Source: Methanoculleus sp. | GTDB taxonomy: Archaea; Halobacteriota; Methanomicrobia; Methanomicrobiales; Methanoculleaceae | DNA length: 39,264 bases | Assembly (NCBI GenBank): GCA_018433835.1 | Contig: JAHDQM010000019.1 | Span: forward strand, 1 to 39,264 | Direction of reading: 5' to 3' | In this document: one piece after another, positions 1-8,679 of the stretch | Layout of the letters: every line of letters starts with the position of its first letter | Position numbering within the stretch: the first letter of the stretch is position 1 | Translations under genes and position numbers: made by a program | Notes under the pieces: model-generated | The model's input: the letters and a program-made list of their open reading frames with translations, nothing else | What the model was told of the DNA's origin: nothing | The model's database searches: none

Positions 1-420
1 CGGGATGCCGGTGGAGCCGCCGGTGGTGACGTATTCGAAGGCCGCCTCCGGGTAGTTCCGGGCTTTCAGGTCGGGGAGGTTGTTCTGCAGGTCTTCCCGG
101 GTCAGGAAGGGGAGGAGGACAAGGTCTTCGAGAGTCTGGATATCCCCGGGCACGAGCCGGCGCTCCCGAAAGACCCGGCGGTAGTAGGGGACGTTTTCGT
201 AGGCGTGGTCGAGCAGGCGCGAGAGCACCTGCGCCTGGTAGGCTGCGAGTTCCTCAGGGCTCCACTGCCGGGACTGCTTGAGGAGGGTGTAAGTCTTTCG
301 ATAGACGTTGTAGGAAGGAAGGATGCCGAGGGCTTTTGCCGTGAACGACTCCCTGCCGCAGAATCTCTCTCCCAGGCGTATCAGGATCTTCTCTCCCTTT
401 CTCATGTACTCTTCTGCCAT
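1..420 (-). CDS. CapK / phenylacetate-CoA ligase-like protein, N-terminal part
   Basis: Partial gene leaving the window at its left edge; 140 codons are visible from an ATG at 420-418 on the minus strand. The protein begins MAEEYMRKGEKILIRL and reaches the glycine-rich AMP-binding P-loop TTGGSTGIP exactly at the edge, so most of the adenylate-forming domain lies outside. A 'YENVPYYRRVF' segment about residue 73 is typical of the CapK/PaaK branch of adenylate-forming enzymes. CapK-like proteins are commonly found in capsule and exopolysaccharide loci, where their substrate is usually unknown. It is on the same strand as the polysaccharide operon at 2679-10952 but is separated from it by an oppositely oriented radical SAM gene, so it has its own promoter. 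Family call is firm; the physiological reaction is not known. Confidence 0.85.
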   Translation of the reverse strand, partial: MAEEYMRKGEKILIRLGERFCGRESFTAKALGILPSYNVYRKTYTLLKQSRQWSPEELAAYQAQVLSRLLDHAYENVPYYRRVFRERRLVPGDIQTLEDLVLLPFLTREDLQNNLPDLKARNYPEAAFEYVTTGGSTGIP

Positions 421-858
421 ACGTATCGAAACGGCACTGTTATACCGCTTTTTCGCCTCACCGTTTCACGTTCCCGGGTTTCACCGGTTTGTCTCTGGCC
501 GCTTCCCGGGCGGTCTGCCGGGGGCACTGCCCCGCGGGCGACGCTCCTCCCGGTGCATCGAGGTAGTATACCCCTGAACAACGTATATAAAAATTGGCAT
601 GCTGTCATCTGCTCCATTTGAGATCAGGGTTCTATAGCTGCACGGATAGCCCTCCGGAAGAAATACAGCGGAAGTGCGGATCCGGCTCTTTTCGGCGTGC
701 GGTCTGATTTCCTTGATTTCCCGCAAAATAATGCCGTTTGGCAAACATGGCCCGGTGAAGTGAGTATTTGGATAAACTATAAATATGCGAAAGCCTATCA
801 GGGGTATGTCTTAGCACGATAAGGCGACAGTCACCGGAACCGTGCACACCCGACGTGA
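421..858. promoter_or_regulatory. Divergent intergenic region with TATA-like boxes
   Basis: No convincing gene; the reading frames here are short and lack coding character. Minus-strand TATA-like sequences for the CapK-like gene are GGTATAAC (446-439, implying a nearly leaderless message) and the stronger stretch around 584-593. On the plus strand TATAAATAT at 778-786 is a good TATA box for the radical SAM gene, with an expected start of transcription near 805-812. Confidence 0.45.
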
Positions 859-993
859 CGGTGTATATCCGGGACAGGGGGGATAATCATTCTTCAGAAG
901 GCCGTACCTGATAGCAGTAGCAATGCGGAGATCCTTACGGGTCTCCCAACAGAGAATGACGTTCTGGACGAAATACGGGCACTGGCCGGCGAG

Positions 994-2076
994 TTGCGCA
1001 GGCAGAACGGGAACGCCCCGCAAAACCTCGATTTTACGGTTCCCATCGGCTGGGAGGAGCGGGTAGGCTACCTTGACGGCCAGCCCATCAGGCGGTTGAT
1101 CATCTTCCTCCGCTCCACGGGTTGCGAGTGGGTCGAGAAGACCGGGGGATGTACCATGTGCGGGTTTTACTGTGCGACATCCCGGGGCAGGGAGGTCTCG
1201 GCCGAGGAGTACGTCGCACAGTTCGAGCACGTGATGAACGCCGTCGATCTCGGGGATTACCCGATCGTCTCGATATACAACGATGGAAATATTTTTAACG
1301 AACGCGAGATGCCGGTTGCCGCCATCGAGAAGATCTGCTCGTATATCGACGGCTACAGGAACATAAAGAAGGTGGTCGTCGAGTCGAGGATCGATTACTC
1401 GCCGGATGGACATGTAGCAAAGATGAAAAAAGCCTTAAACGGGCGGCAGCTCGAAGTAGCGTTCGGATTCGAGTCCGCGAACTCCCAGGTGATGAACCTC
1501 TGCATCAACAAGGGGTTCTCGGCCAACAACTTCGATCTCTTCCATTCAAGAATGCTGGATATGGGCGTGCTGACAAAACCGCTTCTCCTCGTAAAGCCGC
1601 CGTTTCTCACCGAGGCGGAGGCGATAGACGATCTCCTGCAGACCATAGCCTACTGCGCCTCCCGTGGAATCGACTACGTGGACCTCGAGGTGACGACGGT
1701 CGAGAAGAATACCGTCGTGCACGAGCTCTGGAAGAACAACCTCTACCGTCCGCCGTGGCTCTGGAGTCTCGTCGACCTCCTGCAGCGGTGCCGGGAGCGG
1801 TTCGGGGACCGTGCCCACGTCTACGTCAGCCCCTGGAACTACTCGGTCGAGTCCCTCGACTGGGCCCGGAACTGCGGGAAGTGCGATGCCGAGATCACCG
1901 GAGCAATCGAGCGCTACAACTGCCACTTCGATACGGCGGAGTTCGACGGGCTGGATTGTTCGTGCCGGGAGGAGGGGTGGAAGGAGGCTGTTACGGAGGA
2001 AGACTCCCGCACGATCCCGGAGAGGATCCGCGAGCAGCTGGCGTATGTGCGTTCATCCCGGCTCTCGTCTTCGTAA
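994..2076 (+). CDS. Radical SAM protein, RaSEA / archaeosine-biosynthesis family (TIGR01210-like)
   Basis: Elp3-like radical SAM protein. The iron-sulfur region is a cysteine in STGC followed by GGCTMCGFYC (about residues 39-57 from TTG 994), the arrangement expected of TIGR01210 proteins; RaSEA works with ArcS in converting preQ0-tRNA to archaeosine at position 15 of archaeal tRNA. Further cysteines sit near the C-terminus (NCGKCD and DCSCREEG). The TTG at 994 is the first ATG/GTG/TTG in the frame, but the frame is open from 859 and the 45 codons before 994 look coding (DVLDEIRALAGEL). A G-rich tract at 877-882 lies six bases before an in-frame ATT at 889, so translation may start upstream at a rare codon. 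Followed by a T-rich terminator at 2131-2161. Family assignment is good; whether this copy or a paralog makes archaeosine cannot be told here. Confidence 0.85.
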   Translation: MRRQNGNAPQNLDFTVPIGWEERVGYLDGQPIRRLIIFLRSTGCEWVEKTGGCTMCGFYCATSRGREVSAEEYVAQFEHVMNAVDLGDYPIVSIYNDGNIFNEREMPVAAIEKICSYIDGYRNIKKVVVESRIDYSPDGHVAKMKKALNGRQLEVAFGFESANSQVMNLCINKGFSANNFDLFHSRMLDMGVLTKPLLLVKPPFLTEAEAIDDLLQTIAYCASRGIDYVDLEVTTVEKNTVVHELWKNNLYRPPWLWSLVDLLQRCRERFGDRAHVYVSPWNYSVESLDWARNCGKCDAEITGAIERYNCHFDTAEFDGLDCSCREEGWKEAVTEEDSRTIPERIREQLAYVRSSRLSSS

Positions 2077-2130
2077 ACACCTTTCACACCTACTTTTCCA
2101 TTGTAAACCTCCCGATGAGTCGGGTGCAGA

Positions 2131-2161
2131 TGAGGCCCGGGCTCTCCCCGGGTGTTTTTTT
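2131..2161 (+). terminator. GC hairpin with T tract after radical SAM gene
   Basis: GCCCGGG and CCCGGG(T) arms surround a short loop and are followed directly by seven T residues at 2155-2161. This sits about 55 bp after the stop codon of the radical SAM gene. Confidence 0.6.
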
Positions 2162-2309
2162 GACGCGACGGGCGGGAGCGTAGCGAGCGGCCGGAGCGGG
2201 AGCACCGCAAGGTGCGACTTGCGACGGTTCGTAAGTGCGACTGCCAGGATGGCAGGAGTTTGAGAAGACCGAAGGTCTTCGAAGCACGAATGCAGTGAAC
2301 CGTGGAGAC
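2160..2309. repeat. Cluster of short-loop hairpins
   Basis: A run of small perfect or near-perfect hairpins: GCACC-GCAA-GGTGC, CTGCC-AGGA-TGGCAG and GAAGACC-GAA-GGTCTTC. No coding potential is convincing on either strand. It abuts the larger palindromic element at 2310-2517 and uses the same hairpin style. Confidence 0.55.
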
Positions 2310-2517
2310 ATCGCCATTTGGGGGAGGGGCTGACGGGGAGTGCGATGTTCCTACAGGAACGGAGCACGAGAAGGCCAAAGGCCTTTGAGGGGGGATGCTC
2401 CCCCCTCGAAGAACTTCGTTCTTCTCGTGTTCGCTACGCTCACACCTCGAAACCCTCCGGGTTTCTCATGCTCGCTGCGCTCGCACTCCCCTTTGTCCCC
2501 ACCCCCCTCATGGCGAT
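2310..2517. repeat. 208-bp palindromic element with terminal inverted repeats and nested hairpin arms
   Basis: Left end ATCGCCATTTGGGGGAGGGG (2310-2329) is complementary, with few mismatches, to the right end at 2498-2517. Inside, GGGGAGTGCGA (from 2335) pairs with TCGCACTCCCC (ending 2491), and GAGCACGAGAA (from about 2362) pairs with TTCTCGTGTTC (about 2430-2440). Tips are tiny hairpins with loops of three or four bases: GTTCC-TACA-GGAAC, AAGGCC-AAA-GGCCTT, GAGGGGG...CCCCCTC, AAGAAC-TTC-GTTCTT, GAAACCC-TCC-GGGTTTC. The whole could fold as a branched cloverleaf in RNA or single-stranded DNA. It has no protein-coding capacity. Related sequence occurs at 34395-34534. It resembles a MITE or REP-like element; class unknown. 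Confidence 0.6.
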
Positions 2518-2678
2518 ATTCCCACGGAATCCGTGTCATGAATCTGGCCCGGGATACCGCTTAATTCCCCTAGATGGCACGTAAGGGCGTTCTAAATCAT
2601 GTGGATCTCGGCCATGACGTACATTCGGGACGACTTCTCTGACAAAGGGATCTTCGGGGAGTGGCCCCCTGTCCAGTC

Positions 2679-4826
2679 CTACAACCCGACCTGCCCGAGA
2701 TCGATCTCCTGTGGGGTCCCGGTATCGATCGACTCCCATGCCGCAAACGTCGCAAGTGTCGTCGCGACGCTGCCGGCAAAGTCCGGCTCCTCGCCCTTCA
2801 CGAACGCCAGGAGTTCCTCGGCAAACCCTTTCTCCTGGGCGAGCCACCGCTTCTCTCTTGATGCCTTCCCGTCCCGCCGGAGCTCGAGGTCGCGGAAGTC
2901 GGTGATCCTCCCGACAGCGTTGTCGCAGAAGACCTCGACCGTCTCCTTGGCGTAGGATCGATCACCGAGCGTCGTGTAGGTGACGGTGCCGATCGACCCG
3001 TCGTCGAAGGTCAGGGTCGCCTGAAAGTTGTCGTACTTCCGGAGTGTCCCGGTCGGCTCGATCGCCCGGGCATAGACCTGGACCGGCCGTGCCCCGGTGA
3101 TGTACTGCATGAAGTCGATGAAGTGGCAGCACTCCGAGATCAGCATGCCGCCGCCCTGCTCGTCGTCATGCACCCAGTGCCCGGGCGGGATCTGCCCGGC
3201 GTTGACGCGGTAGTGGAGGACCGCGGGGGTTGCCCTGTTCCCGAAAAACTCCTTCATCTTTCGCGCAAGCGGAGAGTGGCGCCGGTTGAACCCGACCATC
3301 AGCCGCTGCCCGGACTCCTTCCATGCCCCGATGATCCGCCCAAGGCCGTCGATGTCGGTAGCGAGCGGCTTCTCGACGAAGACGTCTTTTCCGGCATGCA
3401 GCGCGTCGATCGCCATGGGCGCGTGGAGGTCGTTTCTGGTCGCGATCATCACCGCGTCGATATCGGGGTCATCGAGGATCCTGTGGTAGTCGGTGGTGCA
3501 GTAGGAGAACCCGTACTTCTTCGCCACAGCGTGCGCCGAGAGCCCCGTCGCGGTCGCAAGGCCCCCGAGGCTCACCGGGAGTCCCGTCAGGTGGGGGTAG
3601 AGGGCGCTCTGGGCGTGGACTCCGGCACCGATGCACCCGAGTGTCCGGGCCCCGGCCGGAACCTTCCGCCCCCGAGCATCGGGCTCGGGGAGGCGGGTGA
3701 CGGTGCCTGAAGCACCTGAGCCGTTCGGGCTGTACTGCAGGAGGACCCCGATAAACCGTTCTTTTCCGGTGTTGATGAGGTTGTAGGCTTCCGGCGCGTC
3801 GTCGAGCGCGAAGGTGTGGGTGATCAGGCGGTCGAGGTCGATCCTCTTCTGCCGTACCAGTTCCAGGAACGCCTCCATGTTTCTCCGTTCCGTCCACCGG
3901 ACGTAGATCGGGTAGTCGATCCCCCGCTCCTCGTAGTTCCGGTCGTAGCGGCCGGGGCCGTAGGACCGGGAGACGACGACCTCCGCCTCCTTCTCGTAGA
4001 AGATGTCGCGGGGCACGTTCATCCCTATGTTCCCGACGACCACGACCCTGCCCTTATCCCTGACCAGGCGGCCGGCGGCCTCGATGGGAGCGCTCGACCG
4101 GGTAGCTGCGGTGATGACGACCGCGTCCGCCCCGAACGGCGAGAAGGCGTTCATCCTCTCGGAGAGACCGTCGTAGTTCGAGACGACGTCGGCACCGAGG
4201 CTTGCTGCGAGCGCAAGTTTCTCCCGGTCGATATCGATCCCGATGACCCGGCACCCCGCGGCTTTGAGGATCTGCACGGAGAGGAGCCCGATCAGCCCGA
4301 GCCCGATCACCGCGACGTTCTCGCCCACCGTGACTTCTGCATTCCGGACGCCGTGCATCGCGATCGATCCGACGGTCGTGAACGCCGCTTCCCTGAAATC
4401 GACGCCGTCGGGGATCCTGACGCAGAGATTCCTGGGGACCGCGACGTATTCGGCGTGCACCGCATACCCGGCCCCGGCGCAGGCGACGCGGTCGCCGACC
4501 TCGAAGTCATCGGACCCCGTCGTCACAACTGTCCCGGCACAACTGTAGCCGAGCGGTTCCGGTTTTGAGAGGCGGCTCATCGCCTGCTGGTACGCCGAGA
4601 GCGGGCCGTCCGTCCCGACCTTCTGGAGAACTTTCTTCACGTCGTCGGGACGGGCTTTTGCCTTGCCGACGAGCGACTGCTGTGCGAGGTTGATCAGCGA
4701 CGACTCCGTGCCGGCGCTGATGAGGGAGTAGGCGTTTTCGACGACAACTCCCCTCGTTACGGTGGGAACGGGGACGTTCTCCACCTGGATAGACCCTGAC
4801 TGCAGGTCGAGTAATACCTGTTTCAT
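2679..4826 (-). CDS. Bi-domain oxidoreductase: zinc-type alcohol dehydrogenase fused to Gfo/Idh/MocA dehydrogenase
   Basis: 715 aa. Residues about 1-355 form a medium-chain dehydrogenase (GroES-like part, then a Rossmann fold with VIGLGLIGLL); residues about 385-715 form a Gfo/Idh/MocA oxidoreductase (Rossmann start LGCIGAGVHA, then the family EKP motif in VFVEKPLAT). Such fusions are known from bacterial and archaeal exopolysaccharide loci, where they are thought to oxidise or reduce a sugar intermediate; the substrate is not established. An ATG 15 bases upstream is open, but ATG 4826 has a GGGGGG ribosome-binding site about seven bases ahead and overlaps the previous stop (ATGA), so 4826 is chosen. 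Last visible gene of the polysaccharide operon. Confidence 0.88.
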   Translation of the reverse strand: MKQVLLDLQSGSIQVENVPVPTVTRGVVVENAYSLISAGTESSLINLAQQSLVGKAKARPDDVKKVLQKVGTDGPLSAYQQAMSRLSKPEPLGYSCAGTVVTTGSDDFEVGDRVACAGAGYAVHAEYVAVPRNLCVRIPDGVDFREAAFTTVGSIAMHGVRNAEVTVGENVAVIGLGLIGLLSVQILKAAGCRVIGIDIDREKLALAASLGADVVSNYDGLSERMNAFSPFGADAVVITAATRSSAPIEAAGRLVRDKGRVVVVGNIGMNVPRDIFYEKEAEVVVSRSYGPGRYDRNYEERGIDYPIYVRWTERRNMEAFLELVRQKRIDLDRLITHTFALDDAPEAYNLINTGKERFIGVLLQYSPNGSGASGTVTRLPEPDARGRKVPAGARTLGCIGAGVHAQSALYPHLTGLPVSLGGLATATGLSAHAVAKKYGFSYCTTDYHRILDDPDIDAVMIATRNDLHAPMAIDALHAGKDVFVEKPLATDIDGLGRIIGAWKESGQRLMVGFNRRHSPLARKMKEFFGNRATPAVLHYRVNAGQIPPGHWVHDDEQGGGMLISECCHFIDFMQYITGARPVQVYARAIEPTGTLRKYDNFQATLTFDDGSIGTVTYTTLGDRSYAKETVEVFCDNAVGRITDFRDLELRRDGKASREKRWLAQEKGFAEELLAFVKGEEPDFAGSVATTLATFAAWESIDTGTPQEIDLGQVGL

Positions 4827-6019
4827 ACATGTTCCCCCCATACTCCCGACTGGCTGAGGCAGTCGAGCATCTCCGATGTCATGAAGAGATCGGGGAAGTT
4901 ATTCGACGGCTCCACGGTCGACGACCGGATCCCGAGCAGCCGGCAGAGCGTCTCGAAATACTGTGTCTCCGCGGTCTCGCCGTAACGCCTGCGGGCGATC
5001 TCGCGGTACATGCCGTAGCCGAACCGGAACACCCGGTACCGTAGCGGATACCCCCCGAGCGTTGCCGTCTTCGCTGCCGTGGCGACGGACGGGACCAGAT
5101 CGATCCAGGCCGCCGGCTCCCACCGGGGGGCGAGCCCCCGCACGTCTTTCTCGAGCCAATCGAGGCAGAGATTGGCGTGCTCCCGGTAGCGATCGTCCAT
5201 CCGTGACGCGTAGACAAAGGAGGCCTGGGCAAACGCATATGCCCCGGAAAGGCAGTAAGCGAAGGAAAGGCCGCTTCTTGACCAGTCGAACCGCCCGTCG
5301 TGGCGCTGGGCGGCCGCGAGCCACCGGGCACCCTCCGCGAGGCTCCGGTCGATCCGGTCGTCCCTGAGCACGTCGTTTGCCTTTGCGAGGTAGTACATCG
5401 TCACGCCCTGGTAGTGCACGCAGGGGAGGTCGAAGACGTACGGGTAGGTCCCTTTATCGACGGCGTAGGGGTAGACGCCGTCGTGGCGCTGGTGGTGGAC
5501 GACGTTCTCTGCCGCCCGCAACGCTGCCGCATGGGCGTCCCTGTCATCGTAGCGCTCCGCATACCGGGCAAGGAACGCCCCGCACGAGGCGTCGACGTTC
5601 AGGTGGTCGGCGGTATATCCCGAGGACTTCAGGAAGTATCCCGGCCTCTTTTCGGATGCAATGACGAAGTCCCGGGCCTTCCGGAGTGCCTCCTCGTGCG
5701 GATACCGGTCCGCCGCCTCCAGGAGCGCGTCGCCGATAAACGCGGTGATCAGGGCCGAAGGCTCGTCGTAGTTGACGTGGATCTCGTTGTAGGACCCGTC
5801 CGGGTTCTGGCACGCCGCGACATAGTTCAGGATCGGGCCCACGAGCGGGTCGTCACCCAACCGAAGCATCGCTTTGCAGACCTCGGCGTGCACGCGGTTC
5901 CGGATGATTCCAAAGACAGGGTCGCGGATGTACGCGGACGCGGTCTCGTCGTCGACGACGGCGAGTTCGCGGACCTCCCCGGTAACCCGGGAAAGAAGCG
6001 ATGTCAGGCGCCCGCCCAT
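4823..6019 (-). CDS. Alpha/alpha-toroid (heparinase / glucuronyl-hydrolase-like) polysaccharide-locus protein
   Basis: 398 aa, no signal peptide. The sequence is mostly helical with repeated aromatic and glycine turns such as NPDGSYN, RHDGVYPY and QRHDGRFDW at regular intervals, the pattern of (alpha/alpha)6 toroid proteins including glycoside hydrolases, polysaccharide lyases and epimerases. It overlaps the upstream glycosyltransferase by 16 bp and its TGA overlaps the ATG of the bi-domain oxidoreductase, so translation of the three is coupled. Proteins of this kind accompany the bi-domain oxidoreductase in exopolysaccharide clusters. Being apparently cytoplasmic, it may act on an oligosaccharide precursor; a uronate epimerase or hydrolase role is inference only. 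Confidence 0.7.
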   Translation of the reverse strand: MGGRLTSLLSRVTGEVRELAVVDDETASAYIRDPVFGIIRNRVHAEVCKAMLRLGDDPLVGPILNYVAACQNPDGSYNEIHVNYDEPSALITAFIGDALLEAADRYPHEEALRKARDFVIASEKRPGYFLKSSGYTADHLNVDASCGAFLARYAERYDDRDAHAAALRAAENVVHHQRHDGVYPYAVDKGTYPYVFDLPCVHYQGVTMYYLAKANDVLRDDRIDRSLAEGARWLAAAQRHDGRFDWSRSGLSFAYCLSGAYAFAQASFVYASRMDDRYREHANLCLDWLEKDVRGLAPRWEPAAWIDLVPSVATAAKTATLGGYPLRYRVFRFGYGMYREIARRRYGETAETQYFETLCRLLGIRSSTVEPSNNFPDLFMTSEMLDCLSQSGVWGEHV

Positions 6020-7212
6020 GTCATCCTCTCGATATACTGTTTCAGTTTCAGGGCGACCGATCGCCGGTCGTAGTGCTCCGCAACGTACTCCCGGCCCCGG
6101 CGGCCCATCTCCTCCATCCTCTCCGGATCGTCCAGGAGCGCCGAAAGCGTCGCGGCGATCGCCTCCGGGGTGTTATCGGCGATGACCCCCCCGCCCGACT
6201 CCTTTGCGAGATGGGCAATCTCGCCGCTTCCGCAGCCGACAAAGGGTATCCCGCATGCCATGTACTCGTAAGCTTTGGTCGGGGCGGCGTACTCGAGGTT
6301 CGCGAGCCTCTTTAAGGGCGCCACCCCCACGAGCGATTCGGAGAGCAACTGTGGGATCTCCTCACGTGGAAGGGTGCCTGTAAAGACGATCGAATCGGTC
6401 AGGCTCTCCGTTTTCACCAGCCTCTCAAGGTTTTTCCTCGTGTCACCGTCGCCGACGATGAGGAACTTCAAGTTATAGGTGCCGTTCATCGACTTGACGG
6501 CGAGGGCCACCTTATCGAGGTCCTGGGCATGCCCGACGTTGCCGGCGTAGACGATCTGCTGCTTCTTTTCGCCGTTTGTGGGGCGGAAGACGTCGGTGTT
6601 GACGCCGTTCGGGATCAGCTCCATCGGAGCCGTGACCCGGTAGCGCGACGAGATCCTCCGCCCGAGCTCTTCCGTCGTGACCCCGACGAGATCCGCCTGC
6701 GAAAGGCACATCTGCTCGAACCTCCGGCTCATCCTCTCGTAGATGCTCCCCTCCCGGATGAAACCGAGACTTATCGATGCGTCGATCCAGAGGTCGCGGA
6801 TATCAAGGATCCACTTTACGCGCGACGTCCGTTTCAGGACGTACCCGGGGATCCCGGTGAAGAGGGGCGGTGCCGACGTGACGATCGCATCGAACCGGCT
6901 TCGGGTGGTAAGGAGCCAGAGTGCGGCGTGGAGCGGGAAGAGGAGATAGTAGGCCATCCGGCTTGCAAACCCCGGATCCCCTGAGCCCGGCTGCCAGGTC
7001 CAGAGATGTACAACCCGGATTCCGTCGACCTCCTGCACGTCCGACCGTTTCCAGGTGCGGGGGAACGAGCCGGTGGGAAAGGTGGGGTGCGGCGCGAGCA
7101 CGGTCACGCCGATACCCAGTTTTGCAAGGTGTACGGCGGTATCATAGATGCGTGATGCGTTTCCTGACTTTTCTGGTGGAAAATGTTGTGATACGATGCA
7201 TACCTGTTTCAT
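6004..7212 (-). CDS. Glycosyltransferase family 4 (WbuB-like)
   Basis: 402 aa GT-B enzyme. It begins MKQVCIVSQHFPPEKSGNAS, the usual N-terminal donor-free lobe start with the PPEKSG loop; the C-terminal lobe holds VYAGNVGHAQDLD, then the nucleotide-sugar binding EYAAPTKAYEYMACGIPFVG with the conserved E-x7-E region. It closely resembles WbuB-type fucosyl/aminosugar transferases of O-antigen and capsule loci. Located after wecC with 74 bp between, and overlapping the downstream toroid gene. Presumably adds one sugar to the lipid-linked glycan on the cytoplasmic face; donor specificity cannot be read from the sequence. Confidence 0.9.
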   Translation of the reverse strand: MKQVCIVSQHFPPEKSGNASRIYDTAVHLAKLGIGVTVLAPHPTFPTGSFPRTWKRSDVQEVDGIRVVHLWTWQPGSGDPGFASRMAYYLLFPLHAALWLLTTRSRFDAIVTSAPPLFTGIPGYVLKRTSRVKWILDIRDLWIDASISLGFIREGSIYERMSRRFEQMCLSQADLVGVTTEELGRRISSRYRVTAPMELIPNGVNTDVFRPTNGEKKQQIVYAGNVGHAQDLDKVALAVKSMNGTYNLKFLIVGDGDTRKNLERLVKTESLTDSIVFTGTLPREEIPQLLSESLVGVAPLKRLANLEYAAPTKAYEYMACGIPFVGCGSGEIAHLAKESGGGVIADNTPEAIAATLSALLDDPERMEEMGRRGREYVAEHYDRRSVALKLKQYIERMTWAGA

Positions 7213-7286
7213 GCAACTCCTCGTGGTATCTGGATGCGGTTGTCGGAGGCCGGCTGGTTCTTTCCCTGCCAGACCGTGTGCGGGGG

Positions 7287-8660
7287 CTAAAGGAAATCCT
7301 CCCGCCCGTTCGGAGAGAGCAGGGAAATAGACGGTGGTAATGGGGATGCGATCGAACGCGCAGCACCTGCGGGATACAGGCTTGCGGGAGGCGCGATCTC
7401 GTCCAGCGGTGCCGGCTGCACCGACGAACCGTCACCCAGTACGCGGACGGCAAAACCCTGTTCGGTCCACTTCTCGTGGTCGAGGATGTTCCGGGCGTCG
7501 ATGACGAACTTCGTTCTCATCCGAAGCCCTGCCGGTTCGATCGTGCGGAAGCAGTCGTGATCGGTGAGGATAACGATACAGTCGCTCCCGGCCGTTGCGT
7601 CCCGGGCGTCCATGAGCGGGTGCGGGAATTCCGCCACGTGCGGATCGTGGCACCTGATGGCGTATCCCTCGTTCTCGGCGAGCTGGATGAATTTGAATGC
7701 CGGGCTCTCCCGCGTGTCGCCGATATTGCCCTTGTAGGCGACACCGAAGATGCTGATCGTCGGGTTTCTGATGCCGGAAAGCAGGCTGCGGGTGACGTGC
7801 AGAACATAATTCGGCATGGAATCGTTGACTTCCCGCGCCGTGGAGACCATCCTGCACCGCGTTGAGTTCTCGGTCAGGAACCAGGGGTCGACGGCGATGC
7901 AGTGGCCCCCAACGCCCGGGCCGGGGTTGAGGACGGTGACCCGGGGGTGCTTGTTCGCAAGGGTGATGGCCTCCCAGACATTGATCCCGCACTCCTCCGC
8001 GAGCTGGGCGAACTCGTTCGCGAGCGCGATGTTCACGTCGCGGCAGGTGTTCTCCATCAGCTTGACGAACTCCGCCGTCCGCGCATCGGTCTGGTATATC
8101 TGTCCGCGGACGAAGGTCTGGTAGATCGAGGTTGCCCGGTCCGTGGAGTCCCGGTCGTATCCGCCGATGATGCGGCTGTTGCCCGCCATCTCCTGCAGGG
8201 TCCGCCCGGGAATTGCCCGCTCGGGACAGTGGGCGTACAGGAAGTCTCCGACGGCAACACCGCTCTTCTCGAGTCTCGGGATGACGACCCGTTCGCTGGT
8301 TCCGGGCGGAACGGTCGATTCGAGGATAACCAGGTTTCCCCCGGCAAGGTGGGGGGCGATCATGTCGGCAGCTTTCTTGACGTACGAAAGGTTCGAGACT
8401 TTTGTTGCCGGATCCAGGGGTGTCGGCACGGCAATCAGGAATACGTCCGCGGCCTCGGGCTCGGTTTTCGCGCAAAACCGCTCTTTAGCCTCGCGGTGCA
8501 GTTCCTCCAGCCCCGGCTCCCTGAACGGCAGGTTCCCGTGATTCAGGTAATCCACCACGCTCTGCTTCACGTCGACGCCTACAACATCCGCTCCGTGAGT
8601 CGCAAACAGCAGTGCGGTCGGCAATCCTATGTATCCTAATCCCATCACGCAAATCTTCAT
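7287..8660 (-). CDS. wecC: UDP-N-acetyl-D-mannosamine dehydrogenase (nucleotide sugar dehydrogenase)
   Basis: 457 aa. NAD-binding start MKICVMGLGYIGLPTA, the central DVNIALANEF region, the GPGVGGHCIAVDPWF motif with the catalytic cysteine, and the C-terminal UDP-binding domain with FGVAYKGNIGDTRESPA. It oxidises UDP-ManNAc to UDP-ManNAcA with two NAD+. The upstream neighbour is the 2-epimerase that makes its substrate, which supports the substrate choice over UDP-glucose. The open frame extends 18 codons further upstream, but ATG 8660 has AAGGA eight bases ahead and fits the family start. Twenty-base gap to wecB; same operon. Confidence 0.9.
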   Translation of the reverse strand: MKICVMGLGYIGLPTALLFATHGADVVGVDVKQSVVDYLNHGNLPFREPGLEELHREAKERFCAKTEPEAADVFLIAVPTPLDPATKVSNLSYVKKAADMIAPHLAGGNLVILESTVPPGTSERVVIPRLEKSGVAVGDFLYAHCPERAIPGRTLQEMAGNSRIIGGYDRDSTDRATSIYQTFVRGQIYQTDARTAEFVKLMENTCRDVNIALANEFAQLAEECGINVWEAITLANKHPRVTVLNPGPGVGGHCIAVDPWFLTENSTRCRMVSTAREVNDSMPNYVLHVTRSLLSGIRNPTISIFGVAYKGNIGDTRESPAFKFIQLAENEGYAIRCHDPHVAEFPHPLMDARDATAGSDCIVILTDHDCFRTIEPAGLRMRTKFVIDARNILDHEKWTEQGFAVRVLGDGSSVQPAPLDEIAPPASLYPAGAARSIASPLPPSISLLSPNGREDFL

Positions 8661-8679
8661 GTGCATCTTCCTTGAGCAG

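Noticed and set aside
811..1413. 200-codon minus-strand frame opposite the radical SAM gene
   Set aside because: It is antisense to clear radical SAM motifs and has no recognisable protein features.
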